Source: JBBRHQ01 sp963720735 (GTDB lineage: Bacteria; Actinomycetota; Thermoleophilia; Solirubrobacterales; 70-9). Taken from it: 64,000 nt of DNA. The stretch's first letter is position 1; each line of letters opens with the position of its first letter. The position numbers and the translations under genes are program-made. Shown piece after piece: positions 6,949 through 16,661 of the stretch. The DNA lies in the NCBI GenBank assembly GCA_963720735.1, contig CAVRGL010000010.1:62001-126000 (forward strand), in the 5' to 3' direction. The notes beneath the pieces were generated by a model. That model was not told the DNA's origin, searched no databases, and saw only the letters and a program-made list of their open reading frames with translations.

Positions 6949-9501
6949 CTACTCGTAGGCGAGCGCCTCGAGCACGTCGAGGCGGGAGGCGCGGCGTGCG
7001 GGGCCGATCGCGACCAGGACGCCGGCCAGCGCGGCGAGGACCATGATCGCGATCAGGGTGCCGATCGGATAAGAGAGGGTGAAGCCCTGATCGGCGAGCG
7101 GGCGGGAGATCAGGGCCGCGAAGATCACCCCGAGGATCAGCCCGAGGACGGCGCCGATCATCGCCGTGATCACCGCCTCGTAGCGGATCATGCGCCGCAC
7201 CTGGCGCCGCGACATCCCGATCGCCCGCAGCATCCCCAGCTCCCGGGTGCGCTCGTGGATCGAGAGCGCCAGAGTGTTGGCGATCCCAAATAGGGAGACG
7301 ATCACGGCCAGTGAGAGCAACGCGTAGATCAGCCCGAGAAGCTTGTCGACGGCGTTCTCCTGGTTTGACTTCAGCTCCGCCTGGTTGAGCACGTCCGCGG
7401 TCGGGAAGGCGTCCCGGAGGGCGGCCCGCAGGCGCGCCTGGACCGCATCGGCGGTGGCGCCCGGGGCCAGCTTGATCAGGTCGGTCTGGTCCTGGCTGAT
7501 GCCGAGGTAGCGCCTCATCGACGCCTGGGTGATGATCACGCTGCCGAACAGATCGGCGTCATCGCCGACCGTCCCCACGACCCGGAACGAGGGCCGAGCA
7601 CGCGTGTTGGTGAACATCCGGACCCGGTCCCCGACCTCGATCCCGTGATCGGAGGCGAAGTTGTCGTCGAGGATCGCCTGGCCGTCGCGCAGATCGCCCA
7701 GGGTCGCCGCCGACCCCTTCTTCCAGTCGAGGGTGAGCACCCGGTTGGCGGTGGCAGGGTCGAGACCGGAGACCTTGTTCTTGCCCGCCCCCTCGATCAC
7801 GGCCTGGGCCGAGCGCAGGGCCGAGACGGTCCCCACGCCGGGGACCTTCCGCGCAGCGCTCGCCGCCGCCGAGGGGATCGGCGAGAAGCCGTCGGTGTTC
7901 TGGATCACCAGCTCGCCCTGGAAGTTGCGATCCACGGCCGAGGCGATAGATCCCTTGATCCCGGCGGCGAAGATCGTCACGAAGGTGACCAGGGCGAGTC
8001 CGATCATCAGCGCCGCCGCCGTCGCCGCCGTGCGCCCGGGGCGCCGCTGAGAGTTCTCGCGGGCCAGTCGCCCGGTCAGACCACGGAGCTTCTCCAGTGG
8101 GACCCCGGTGAGCGAGGCGAGCGGTCGTACCAGACGGGGGCTGAACAGGGAGACGCCGAGCATGATCAGCACGGCGCCGAGCCCCATCAGCCCCGCCGCC
8201 TGGCCGGAGTCGGAGATGTTGGCGAAGAGACCGGCGAGGAGCGCGACCAGGCCAAGCAGCGAGACCGCCACCGCCCCGAGCGCGAAGAGCAGGCCGTGGC
8301 GGCGCGCCTCGGCGAGCTCGCCCTCGCGCAGCGCCGCCAGCGGCGGCACCCTGGTCGAGCGCCAGGCCGGGGCCAGCGAGGAGGCCAGCGTCACCGTGAG
8401 CCCGATCGCCAGCGAGACGATGACGGTGCGGGTCTCGATCACCGGCGAGGTGGTCGGCAAGTCGATGCCGACCGCCTTGAAGATCGCCTGGATACCCTTC
8501 GCGAAGGCGATCCCGCCGGCCAGGCCGGCCAGCGAACCGACCAGTCCGATCAGCGCCGCCTCGGCGACGACCGAGGTGAGGATCTGTCCCCGCGAAGCGC
8601 CGAGGGTGCGCAGCAACGCGAACTCCCGCACCCGCTGGGCGACCGTGATCGAGAAGGTGTTGAAGATCAGGAAGGCGCCGACGAAGAGCGCCACGCCGGC
8701 GAAGACGAGCAGGGCGATCTGCAGGAAGCTGAGGTTGTCGCGGATCTCGCTCGACTGCCTGTTGGCGTTCTGCTGGCCAGTCTCGACCCGCACGTCGCTG
8801 GGCGCGATCCGGTCGATCCGCTGGGCCAGCGAGGCAGCCGACACCCCCTTCGCCGCGGCCACCGAGATCTGATCGAAGCGACCCCGGTTGTCGGTGATCG
8901 ACTGCGACTCGGGAAGGGTCAGCTGGGCGATGCTGGCGCCGCCGAAGGAGGCGTTGCCGAGCTTGGTCGTCCCGACCAGGCGGTAGATGCGCGCTCGCCG
9001 CTCCCCGGCGATCCGGATCGGATCGCCGATCTCCAGGCCGGCGGAATCGGCGCCTGCCTGATCGAGTGTCGCCTGGCGCGAGTTGCGCGGTTCGTGACCG
9101 TCGGTGACGGTCAGCGACTCGAGGCGCGGCGGCAGGGCCGAGGCGATGAACTTCGGCGAGAACTGCGAGCCGATCCGGGAACCGTCCTGCTTGAAGAACC
9201 CGCCGGGGGTGAAGATCGCGCCGGCGGCGAGCGAGACTCCCCGCACCTTCCTCACGTCGGGCAGCAGCTTCGCCGGAATCGTCGGGGTGACGCCGCTGTC
9301 CTGCTTGACCGGCTCGCGGGCCGTGATCACCACGTCGGTGCCCTTCAGCGACTCGCTGAAGATCTGATCGAAGGCGGCGTTGATCGTGTCGGTGAGAACG
9401 TAGGTGCCGGCGACCAGCGCGACCCCGATGAACACGGCGAGGGTCGTGGTCAGCGCCCGGCCCTTGCGCGCCCAGAGGTTCTTGGCGGCCAGCCTAGGCA
9501 A
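6949..9501 (-). CDS. FtsX-like ABC transporter permease (duplicated FtsX/MacB_PCD domains)
   Basis: 850 residues. N-terminal helix (KGRALTTTLAVFIGVALVAGTYVLTD), a large extracytoplasmic MacB-PCD domain (~residues 45-240), then an FtsX core (ALLVFAGVALFVGAFLIFNTFSITVAQR) with the coupling motif REFALLRTLGASRGQI; a second copy follows with RELGMLRAIGMSRRQVRR near the C-terminus. The layout is that of the LolC/E- or MacB-like permeases in Gram-positives that use an ABC ATPase to move lipids, peptides or lipoproteins through an extracytoplasmic mechanotransduction cycle. The TTG start overlaps the end of the upstream ATPase gene by 8 bp, implying translational coupling and a single transporter complex. 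Substrate unknown. Confidence 0.93.
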   Translation of the reverse strand: MPRLAAKNLWARKGRALTTTLAVFIGVALVAGTYVLTDTINAAFDQIFSESLKGTDVVITAREPVKQDSGVTPTIPAKLLPDVRKVRGVSLAAGAIFTPGGFFKQDGSRIGSQFSPKFIASALPPRLESLTVTDGHEPRNSRQATLDQAGADSAGLEIGDPIRIAGERRARIYRLVGTTKLGNASFGGASIAQLTLPESQSITDNRGRFDQISVAAAKGVSAASLAQRIDRIAPSDVRVETGQQNANRQSSEIRDNLSFLQIALLVFAGVALFVGAFLIFNTFSITVAQRVREFALLRTLGASRGQILTSVVAEAALIGLVGSLAGLAGGIAFAKGIQAIFKAVGIDLPTTSPVIETRTVIVSLAIGLTVTLASSLAPAWRSTRVPPLAALREGELAEARRHGLLFALGAVAVSLLGLVALLAGLFANISDSGQAAGLMGLGAVLIMLGVSLFSPRLVRPLASLTGVPLEKLRGLTGRLARENSQRRPGRTAATAAALMIGLALVTFVTIFAAGIKGSIASAVDRNFQGELVIQNTDGFSPIPSAAASAARKVPGVGTVSALRSAQAVIEGAGKNKVSGLDPATANRVLTLDWKKGSAATLGDLRDGQAILDDNFASDHGIEVGDRVRMFTNTRARPSFRVVGTVGDDADLFGSVIITQASMRRYLGISQDQTDLIKLAPGATADAVQARLRAALRDAFPTADVLNQAELKSNQENAVDKLLGLIYALLSLAVIVSLFGIANTLALSIHERTRELGMLRAIGMSRRQVRRMIRYEAVITAMIGAVLGLILGVIFAALISRPLADQGFTLSYPIGTLIAIMVLAALAGVLVAIGPARRASRLDVLEALAYE

Positions 9502-10282
9502 GCTGCTTCATGTACTCGATCACCTGCTCCGCCGACCCGGGGGCCGCGTCGTGGACGATCGAGCCGTCGCGCAGCGCCAGCATCCGGTCGGCGTGGGCCG
9601 CGGCCTCGGGGTCGTGGGTGACCATGATCACCGTCTGCCCGAACTCATCGACGGCGCCGCGCAGCAGCTCGAGCACGTCGGCTGAGGCCTTCGAGTCGAG
9701 GTTCCCGGTCGGCTCGTCGGCGAAGACGACGGCCGGCTTGGAGACCAGGGCGCGGGCGACGGCTACCCGCTGCTGCTGGCCCCCGGAGAGCTCGGAGGGC
9801 CGGTGGCTGCGGCGGTCGGAGAGCCCGACGGTCTCGATCAGCTGGTCGAGCCATTCGCGGTCCGGCTGGCGCCCTGCGATCGAGAGCGGCAGGGTGATGT
9901 TCTCCTCCGCGGTCAGCACCGGCAGCAGGTTGAAGAACTGGAATACGAAGCCGAGGCGCTCGCGCCGCAGCCTGGTCAGCTCGCGGTCGTCGAGGGTGGT
10001 GATCTCGACCCCGTCGATCTCGACCGAGCCGGAGGTCGGCCGGTCGAGGCCGGCGAGGATGTGCATCAGGGTCGACTTGCCCGAGCCGGAGGGCCCCATG
10101 ATCGAGCTGAAGCGACCTCGATCGAAGCCGACCGACACCCCGGTGAGGGCGTCGACAGCAGCCTCGCCCTCGCCGAAGCGGCGGCAGAGGTCGGTGGCGA
10201 CGACGATCGGCGCCCCGCTCGGCTGATCGCCGGGGTGGGCCGCGCCGTCGCCGCCCACAGGGTCCTGGTGGGAGTCAGGCAT
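9494..10282 (-). CDS. ABC transporter ATP-binding protein (MacB/LolD family)
   Basis: 262 residues. Walker A GPSGSGKST, Q-loop region VFQFFNLLPVLTAEEN, signature LSGGQQQRVAVARAL, Walker B VVFADEPTGNLDS and the switch MVTHD are all intact; the TAEENI and PTGNLDS spellings are typical of the LolD/MacB/FtsE subgroup that pairs with FtsX-like permeases such as the overlapping downstream gene. An N-terminal 25-residue acidic extension precedes the fold. Start: a CAAACT hexamer (10295-10290) lies exactly 7 nt before ATG 10282, suggesting a leaderless mRNA; GTG 10285 is the alternative. Confidence 0.95.
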   Translation of the reverse strand: MPDSHQDPVGGDGAAHPGDQPSGAPIVVATDLCRRFGEGEAAVDALTGVSVGFDRGRFSSIMGPSGSGKSTLMHILAGLDRPTSGSVEIDGVEITTLDDRELTRLRRERLGFVFQFFNLLPVLTAEENITLPLSIAGRQPDREWLDQLIETVGLSDRRSHRPSELSGGQQQRVAVARALVSKPAVVFADEPTGNLDSKASADVLELLRGAVDEFGQTVIMVTHDPEAAAHADRMLALRDGSIVHDAAPGSAEQVIEYMKQLA

Positions 10283-10328
10283 CACGGTCAGTTTGCCCTA
10301 CCCGCAATGCGGGCGGGGACACCCCCCC

Positions 10329-11165
10329 TCAGAGCGCCTGCCGGCGCGGCTCCCCCTGCCCGTCGCAGGGAAGCGCCGCACCGGGGTCCTGCGCCGCCCG
10401 CTCGCCCTGGAGCGCCGTCGCGGTCCCGCGCATCGGCTTCGGTGAGATCGCTCCCGCGTGGTCCCCGTAGGCGTTGTCGAGGAAGGCGATCGTCAGCAGG
10501 CTGGCGCTGACCACGGTGGTGACGGCGACAGCCAGCAGCACCTGCGAGTCGCGGCGCTCGCGTCGATCGGCGAAGCAGAGCGCGTAGGCGACGACCGCGA
10601 GGCCGGCGACGATCAGCAGGAACCAGATCGGTGTCGGCACGAACGGGTCGGCCTCGGCAAGCCGGGTCCGGCGGGCGCCGCGCCGGGCGTCGGTCTCATC
10701 GAACCAGTTCTGCTGGGCGTTGCTCGCGGTGATCCCCACCGGCCGCACCCGTTCGAAGGTCGCCTCGAGCCGGGATTCCCAGTGGCTGACCAGGTTGCTG
10801 GAGCGGTCCTCGGCCATCGCCTCCCACTCGTCGTCGACCACCGCTCGCGAGTAGCAGATCAGCTCCGCCTGGAGCTTCTCGCGGCCCGGCCCCGGGAAGG
10901 CGTCGGCGGCATGGAAGAGGGCGACCACGGCCCCCGCCTCGGTGCGGGCGCTGGAGCGGGCAGAGGCATAGCTCTGGAAGGCGATCAGAAAGACGAAGCC
11001 GACCATCACCGCGAAGATCGTCCCGGTTACGGTGAAGGCGCCGGCGGCGATCTGGGAGTCGCGGAAGAAGCCCCCGGCGGGGGCGCGGCGGCGGATCAGG
11101 GCCATCGCGACGATCGCGGCGAGGTCGGCTCCGACGACGATCAGCGCGATCAGCCAGAGGTCCAC
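10329..11165 (-). CDS. DUF4239 (bestrophin-like domain) membrane protein
   Basis: 278 residues. Hydrophobic segments at the N-terminus (LWLIALIVVGADLAAIVAMALI), after the region around GTIFAVMVGFVFLIAF, and two near the C-terminus (PIWFLLIVAGLAVVAYALCF; LLAVAVTTVVSASLLTIAFLD). Between them lies QSYASARSSARTEAGAVVALFHAADAFPG, the signature of DUF4239 proteins, which have a bestrophin-like topology; ion-channel function is possible but unproven. The GTG start at 11165 is 7 nt after TAGATG (11178-11173) and fits the family N-terminus; a longer open frame upstream is rejected because it crosses the divergent gene. Confidence 0.8.
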   Translation of the reverse strand: MDLWLIALIVVGADLAAIVAMALIRRRAPAGGFFRDSQIAAGAFTVTGTIFAVMVGFVFLIAFQSYASARSSARTEAGAVVALFHAADAFPGPGREKLQAELICYSRAVVDDEWEAMAEDRSSNLVSHWESRLEATFERVRPVGITASNAQQNWFDETDARRGARRTRLAEADPFVPTPIWFLLIVAGLAVVAYALCFADRRERRDSQVLLAVAVTTVVSASLLTIAFLDNAYGDHAGAISPKPMRGTATALQGERAAQDPGAALPCDGQGEPRRQAL

Positions 11166-11211
11166 GGCGCGGCATCTAACGCCACGCCCCGGACGGCGGG
11201 ATAATCGAGCC
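11166..11211. promoter_or_regulatory. Compact divergent promoter region, both genes leaderless
   Basis: Minus strand: TAGATG (11178-11173) then 7 nt to GTG 11165. Plus strand: GATAAT (11200-11205) then 6 nt to GTG 11212. The whole divergent control region is only 46 bp. Confidence 0.55.
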
Positions 11212-11937
11212 GTGGAGGACCACGCCAGCCCCGGGCCGCCGCTGGCGGGAGCCCTCCTGACCCTCGCCGGGATCATCCTCGCCGCGGCGTTCGTGCTGAC
11301 GATCGGACCGCTTAACCGGGCGGTCTCGGCGGCGATCTCGGGGGACGCCGCGGAGGTCCGCCACCAGGTCTCCGACCTCGGCTTCGGCGGACCGCTGATC
11401 ATCCTCGCCCTGCAGCTGATCCACGCCGTCGCCTTCTATCCGGCGGAGCTGATCGACGCCGCCGCCGGCTTCGCCTACGGCTTCTTCGGCGGCTTCCTCC
11501 TGGTCCAGGCAGGCTGGGTGATCTCCGGTCTGCTCTCCTACGGGATCGGCCACTGGGCGGGGCGGCCGCTGCTCCACCGGCTGCTCGGAAGCGAGCGCTT
11601 CGAGCGGATCGAGGCGATGGTCGAGCGCGGCGGCGTCACCCTGCTGCTGACCATGAGGCTTGTGCCGATCGTCCCCTTCAGCCTCGTCTCCACCGCCGCC
11701 GGAACCGCCAGGGTGCCCGTCTGGCGGTTCACCTGGACGACCGCGGTCGGCTACGCGCCGATCACTGCGATCAGCGTCTACCTGGGCACCAAGCTGGAGG
11801 GCTTCTCGTTCAAGGACCCGACCGTCCTGCTCGGGATCGGCGGCCTGCTGGCGCTGATCGGCGCGGCCCACTGGCTGCTGCCGCGCCGCCGCGGCTCGGA
11901 GGCGCCCGACGCCGATCCGGGCGAACCGCAGCCGTGA
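11212..11937 (+). CDS. TVP38/TMEM64 (DedA-like, SNARE-associated) membrane protein
   Basis: 241 residues with about six hydrophobic segments. The family core is visible: PAELIDAAAGFAYGFFGGFLLVQAGWVISGLLSYGIGHWAGR, then ERGGVTLLLTMRLVPIVPFSLVSTAAG and the re-entrant/proline-rich segment VPVWRFTWTTAVGYAPITAISVYLG. Members act as lipid scramblases or transporters linked to membrane-potential and undecaprenyl-phosphate recycling in other bacteria; the substrate here is not known. The acidic C-terminal tail is short. GTG 11212 has a -10 (GATAAT) 6 nt upstream. Confidence 0.88.
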   Translation: MEDHASPGPPLAGALLTLAGIILAAAFVLTIGPLNRAVSAAISGDAAEVRHQVSDLGFGGPLIILALQLIHAVAFYPAELIDAAAGFAYGFFGGFLLVQAGWVISGLLSYGIGHWAGRPLLHRLLGSERFERIEAMVERGGVTLLLTMRLVPIVPFSLVSTAAGTARVPVWRFTWTTAVGYAPITAISVYLGTKLEGFSFKDPTVLLGIGGLLALIGAAHWLLPRRRGSEAPDADPGEPQP

Positions 11938-11940
11938 CCT

Positions 11941-13578
11941 TCAGCCGGTCATGTTGCCGGGAATCCTGAAGTCGTAGCCGTGCAACCACTCCCGCAGGTA
12001 GGAGTCGTAGAAGTCGATTTCGCCCGTCCAGATATCGGGGAGGGGGTCGTCGGACTCCTTGTCGAGGCGGCCGTCTATCTCATGCAGCGCTTTGTCCACC
12101 TTCTCGCGGGCGCCCTCCCTGTGCGGCGCGAAGAGCCGTTCGATCACCCGCCGCGGATCTCCCGCCTCGGTTCGCAGGATCGCCTTGATGATCTGGCTGT
12201 GGCCCGTGCCGGGGGTGCCGTTTCCCATCCCCTCGTGCTGGCGAACGGCGGCGAGGAAGCCGGCGACGTCCCTGCCGACCGCGAGGTTGTGCTTGTAGAA
12301 GGCGCTGCCGGGGAGGATCGTCGGATTGATCAGGGCAGCGCGCTTCACCGAGAGCTTCGAGGAGGCGACGTAGGAGTAGCCATCGAAGGGGCCGTGGGGG
12401 TCATCGACCTTCGCCAGCCCGTAGCCGTCGCCCAGCCAGCTCGCACGGGGACGCTGCGGCGGGCAGAGGATCTCGTCCTTGGGGACGTTCTTCCCGCAGT
12501 CGGAGACGTTCAGCGCGCCGTCGAGGGAAAAGGCGACCTCGATCGCGCCTGTCTTGATCCCCTCCGGGGGATCATGCGGCGTTCGTGAGTCGCCGGTCTT
12601 CTCGCGGTGATCGAAGGGCGTCCGCCACCCCCGCGGGCCACGGGGCAGGACCCTGACGTTGGTGCTGGCCGAGTCACGCTCGCCGTCGCGCCCAACCACG
12701 GTCAGGGTCGCCTTCAACCCGCACAGCGCCACCACCTTGATCTGCCGGCCCTCCTTGCGGGCGCCCGGGGCGGTGGAGACGCCGCCGCAATCGCTGTCCA
12801 GCGTGTCGAATTTCCAGATGTAGTCGCGGATCGCCGCCCTCGGCTTGGAGCGGGAGCCGTCGAGCGTGACCCTCCCGGCGCGCCGCACGGTATAGGCGCC
12901 GCCGGGATCGGCCTTCAGCTTCTTGCCCAGCGCCTGCACGGTCATCTTGTTGGTGTAGCTCACCGACGCCGTGATCGGGTTTCCGAGGATGTCCTGGGTG
13001 AACGGCTGCTCCCCGGAGATCGTGATCTGCACCGGCTCGCCGCTGAACAACTCCGCCTTGGGTACGTTGACGAACGGTTCCGAGGGCCAGTTGACGCTGA
13101 TGTCGCCGCAGGGGCCCTCGATGCTGCCCACCTCGAGCCCGAAGATCCCCGCCGAGACCTTGAGGTCCGCCGACCCGGGGATCTCCTCCACGAAGACCCC
13201 TATCGACTTGTCCTGGAGCTGCCGGGTTCCGTAGTCGTAGTGGCATGGGGGCATCGAGCACGAGTTGCTCATCTCGTCGTCGTGGAAGGAGGCCGAGGTG
13301 GCCGTGGTCCCGATCGAGCCGTACCCGTCGTCGGTGTTGTAGGAGCTGTCCGGGTCTTCTGACGGCGTCGAGGTAGAGCTTGAGAAGCTGCGCTTGCCGG
13401 ACAGGCATCCCTTCGTCGCGGTCATCGTGTTCGTCTCCGACGCCGAGAGCACCCGGAACTTGTAGACCTTCGCCGTGGCAGTCGGAGCCGCGATCAGCAG
13501 CCCTGCGATCGCGATCGCCAGAGCCACCAACCCCCCGCCCCTGCGGCAGGGGGATCGAGTCGATCCGCGCGCAGGCAC
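11941..13578 (-). CDS. Large secreted protein with PKD-like domain, unknown function
   Basis: 545 residues. A signal peptide (Arg-rich start, hydrophobic core VALAIAIAGLLIAAPTATA) precedes a mature region with multiple cysteines. Around the middle, DPGGAYTVRRAGRVTLDGSRSK and later ATLTVVGRDG match the start and end of PKD-like Ig folds (the 'VxLDGSxS' pattern). The C-terminal ~180 residues include RQHEGMGNGTPGTGHSQIIKAIL and end in a DxW/YDSYLREW-rich segment resembling neither a known catalytic site nor a repeat. Related proteins are lineage-specific surface proteins; no function assigned. GTG 13578 follows TACCGT (13590-13585) by 6 nt. It ends 3 bp after the TVP38 gene's stop, tail to tail. 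Confidence 0.75.
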   Translation of the reverse strand: MPARGSTRSPCRRGGGLVALAIAIAGLLIAAPTATAKVYKFRVLSASETNTMTATKGCLSGKRSFSSSTSTPSEDPDSSYNTDDGYGSIGTTATSASFHDDEMSNSCSMPPCHYDYGTRQLQDKSIGVFVEEIPGSADLKVSAGIFGLEVGSIEGPCGDISVNWPSEPFVNVPKAELFSGEPVQITISGEQPFTQDILGNPITASVSYTNKMTVQALGKKLKADPGGAYTVRRAGRVTLDGSRSKPRAAIRDYIWKFDTLDSDCGGVSTAPGARKEGRQIKVVALCGLKATLTVVGRDGERDSASTNVRVLPRGPRGWRTPFDHREKTGDSRTPHDPPEGIKTGAIEVAFSLDGALNVSDCGKNVPKDEILCPPQRPRASWLGDGYGLAKVDDPHGPFDGYSYVASSKLSVKRAALINPTILPGSAFYKHNLAVGRDVAGFLAAVRQHEGMGNGTPGTGHSQIIKAILRTEAGDPRRVIERLFAPHREGAREKVDKALHEIDGRLDKESDDPLPDIWTGEIDFYDSYLREWLHGYDFRIPGNMTG

Positions 13579-13590
13579 AACCCGACGGTA
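13579..13590 (-). promoter_or_regulatory. -10 element for the PKD-like secreted protein gene, leaderless
   Basis: TACCGT (13590-13585) then 6 nt to GTG 13578; no Shine-Dalgarno. Confidence 0.5.
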
Positions 13591-13688
13591 CCACCGCTTC
13601 CGAGCACTACAAAGCGCTACGGCGATAGGGGCAGCAGAACCACCAGCCCGGGCGGCCGGTGGCCTGGACGCATGTCTGGGAGCGCGGG

Positions 13689-14915
<1,227 letters not shown>

Positions 14916-14982
14916 CGGCGAGGCTCCTTTTGTCCGTGGATAAGCCTTGATCTGGGCGGCGCCGAGCGGGGCGTCGCGCTGA

Positions 14983-15013
14983 TTGACTGGTCAGTCAACC
15001 AGTCCAAAGGTTA
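14983..15013 (-). promoter_or_regulatory. Promoter with overlapping double palindrome operator, likely TetR-family
   Basis: Minus-strand -10 candidate TAACCT (15013-15008) is followed directly by a perfect 7-2-7 palindrome (ttgactg-gt-cagtcaa, 14983-14998) nested in a second 7-6-7 inverted repeat (gactggt-cagtca-accagtc, 14985-15004). An operator placed on the transcription start is typical repressor control; the TetR class is inferred from the sequence style. No TetR gene is seen in this window. Confidence 0.6.
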
Positions 15014-15136
15014 GCGGATCACCCGCCGGATCAGGCCCGATTTCCCAATATTGGGGATCGAGGCGGGCCCGCATCGAGGCTCGACTTCCCTCCACCGCCA
15101 ACTGCTGAACTGATCGCTCCGGAATGAGGCCGGCGG

Positions 15137-15148
15137 TACCCTTTTCGC
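15137..15148 (+). promoter_or_regulatory. -10 element for the membrane-anchored repeat protein gene, leaderless
   Basis: TACCCT (15137-15142) then 6 nt to GTG 15149. Confidence 0.5.
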
Positions 15149-15625
15149 GTGTCCCTTCCGCTTGCCACGACCGCGGTCGACAACGGCAGGGTGATGATCC
15201 TGGTCGCGCTGGTGGTGCTGCCGATCGCCGCGGTCGCCTTCGCCGGCTCCGGCAAGGCGCTGAAGCAGCTCGGCAAGGGCCGCTTCGCGATCGAGCAGGA
15301 GCTGCCCCCGCCGCGAACCCTCGGCCCGGCGCCGGTGGTCAGCCGGTCGGTGCGCGAGGCCGAGGTGCGCCAGATGCTGGAGGCGAAGTCCTACCGGCGC
15401 CAGCAGCGCGGCGAGGCGCCGCTCGACATCGAGGCGGAGCTCGAGCGGATGATGGCCCTGCCCGAGCCGGGCGTCGCCTTTGACATGAACGCCCAATTGC
15501 GCGAAGAGGTTCGCCAGCTGGTGGTGGCCCGCAACGAGCGCCGCATGCGCAAGGGGGAGGATCCGCTCGACGTCGAGACGGAAGTGCGGCGCCAGCTCGC
15601 AGATCTGGAGAACCTCGGCCAGTAG
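15149..15625 (+). CDS. Membrane-anchored protein with duplicated helical repeat, unknown function
   Basis: 158 residues. One transmembrane segment near residues 14-33 (RVMILVALVVLPIAAVAFA), a Pro-rich linker (LPPPRTLGPAP), and then two ~30-residue copies of the same helix-turn-helix unit at about residues 72-101 and 120-149, each reading EVRQ(M/L)xxAxxxRRxxxGExPLDxExE. The repeated 'RGEAPLDIE / KGEDPLDVE' turn is striking and suggests two equivalent binding surfaces in the cytoplasm. I do not know a characterised family. Divergent from the acyl-CoA dehydrogenase and probably cotranscribed loosely with the next gene (30 bp apart, which has its own -10). Confidence 0.75.
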   Translation: MSLPLATTAVDNGRVMILVALVVLPIAAVAFAGSGKALKQLGKGRFAIEQELPPPRTLGPAPVVSRSVREAEVRQMLEAKSYRRQQRGEAPLDIEAELERMMALPEPGVAFDMNAQLREEVRQLVVARNERRMRKGEDPLDVETEVRRQLADLENLGQ

Positions 15626-15640
15626 CCAGGGCGCAGTTTG

Positions 15641-15654
15641 TAGGATCGCGGTCT
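15641..15654 (+). promoter_or_regulatory. -10 element for gene at 15655, leaderless
   Basis: TAGGAT (15641-15646) then 8 nt to ATG 15655. Confidence 0.5.
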
Positions 15655-15993
15655 ATGGCCGAGCCGCGCGAAGACGACATCTACGAGATCGAGCAGCTGC
15701 TGGTCCAGCCGGGCACCTACTTCAACCCTCAGACCGAGGTTGTCGTGGTCGTCGACGACTCGACCTCACTCGACCAGGAGGTCTTCAACATGGAGGCCTA
15801 CGAGGGGGCCGAGTGGGTTCGGATATCCGAGGAGGTGCCGATCGACGAGGACAGCCGCGATCGGCTGCTCGAGACCTTCCAGACGCACTACCACGCGGGG
15901 AACACCGGCTCGGTCTCGGCCACCGCGCTGGAGCAGGGCGACGAGGAGCTCGACGAGGACGAGAGCGGCCAGGACCCAGGTCGAGAGGACTGA
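15655..15993 (+). CDS. Acidic conserved hypothetical protein
   Basis: 112 residues, strongly acidic. The first ~85 residues look folded: EDDIYEIEQLLVQPGTYFNPQTEVVVVVDDSTSLDQEVFN and WVRISEEVPIDEDSRDRLLETFQTHYH; the last ~25 residues are a Glu/Asp-rich tail. There are no cysteines and no membrane segment. No family recognised. It has its own leaderless-type promoter. Confidence 0.7.
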   Translation: MAEPREDDIYEIEQLLVQPGTYFNPQTEVVVVVDDSTSLDQEVFNMEAYEGAEWVRISEEVPIDEDSRDRLLETFQTHYHAGNTGSVSATALEQGDEELDEDESGQDPGRED

Positions 15994-16053
15994 GCAGCAC
16001 CCCGGGCGGGCGCTTTGCTCTAGTCGCCGAGCAGTCCGGACCGCAGCTGTCGC

Positions 16054-16542
16054 CTAACCGCCCGGGCCACCGTAGTGTGGCGGGGGCGGTGTCGTCATCG
16101 TCCACTTGACGGTGTGATTGCATCCACCGCCCGTCGTCTTTGTGGAGCCGACGACCCGCTTGGAAGTGGTCCAGTGGCCCCTGACCCGAATCGTCCGTCC
16201 ACCCTGAGCGGGCCCTTTGGGCGTGCCGCTGTAATCGAACGCGCCACTCTTGATCGGAATCTGTTTCGCCCTGAGGTGGTTTGAGGCCGTGATGTCGCCG
16301 GGCTTGCAGATGAAATCGGTTGGGACGACGATGTCTGGCCCGCCGCTCCAAGGGACGATCTTCCTTCCCCGCGCCCCCGCGACCACGTTGAAGTAGCCCG
16401 CACCCTCACCGTTGTGGAACTTGTTCTCCGTCCCTCCGTAGAGGCCGCTGCCGGGCTTGATCGCCGCCGCAGCCACCGCTACGCAGACGCCGATAGTGGA
16501 TATGACAACGCCCACCACTGCCAGAAACCGCATGCGAGTCAT
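16054..16542 (-). CDS. Secreted beta-rich protein, unknown function
   Basis: 162 residues. Signal peptide (RMRFLAVVGVVISTIGVCVAVAAAA) followed by a ~130-residue mature domain beginning KPGSGLYGGTEN, with FNVVAGARGRKI, FICKPGDI, FDYSGTPKG, RVRGHWTTSKRVVG and GGCNHTVKW. The plan (Pro-Gly-x-Tyr-x-Gly, a buried basic strand, two cysteines, a 'G-x-W' strand near the end) recurs in small secreted actinobacterial beta-sandwich proteins; function unknown. ATG 16542 follows GAGGAGAG, so the upstream in-frame extension is rejected. The C-terminus is Pro/Gly-rich. Confidence 0.75.
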   Translation of the reverse strand: MTRMRFLAVVGVVISTIGVCVAVAAAAIKPGSGLYGGTENKFHNGEGAGYFNVVAGARGRKIVPWSGGPDIVVPTDFICKPGDITASNHLRAKQIPIKSGAFDYSGTPKGPAQGGRTIRVRGHWTTSKRVVGSTKTTGGGCNHTVKWTMTTPPPPHYGGPGG

Positions 16543-16661
16543 CTCTCCTCCGATCCCCTGCGACTCACAGGACGAACGCTTTCCAGCCCACACCCCTTTT
16601 GGGCGGCTCGAGATCCCAGGTTATGGGCGCTGGGCAGGGGTCGTCATACTCAGCCTCCACG

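Noticed and set aside
7645..9621. 658-codon open frame opposite the FtsX-like permease
   Set aside because: Antisense frame of a GC-rich gene; Arg/Gly/Asp/Gln-rich translation without family motifs, while the opposite strand has an intact permease.
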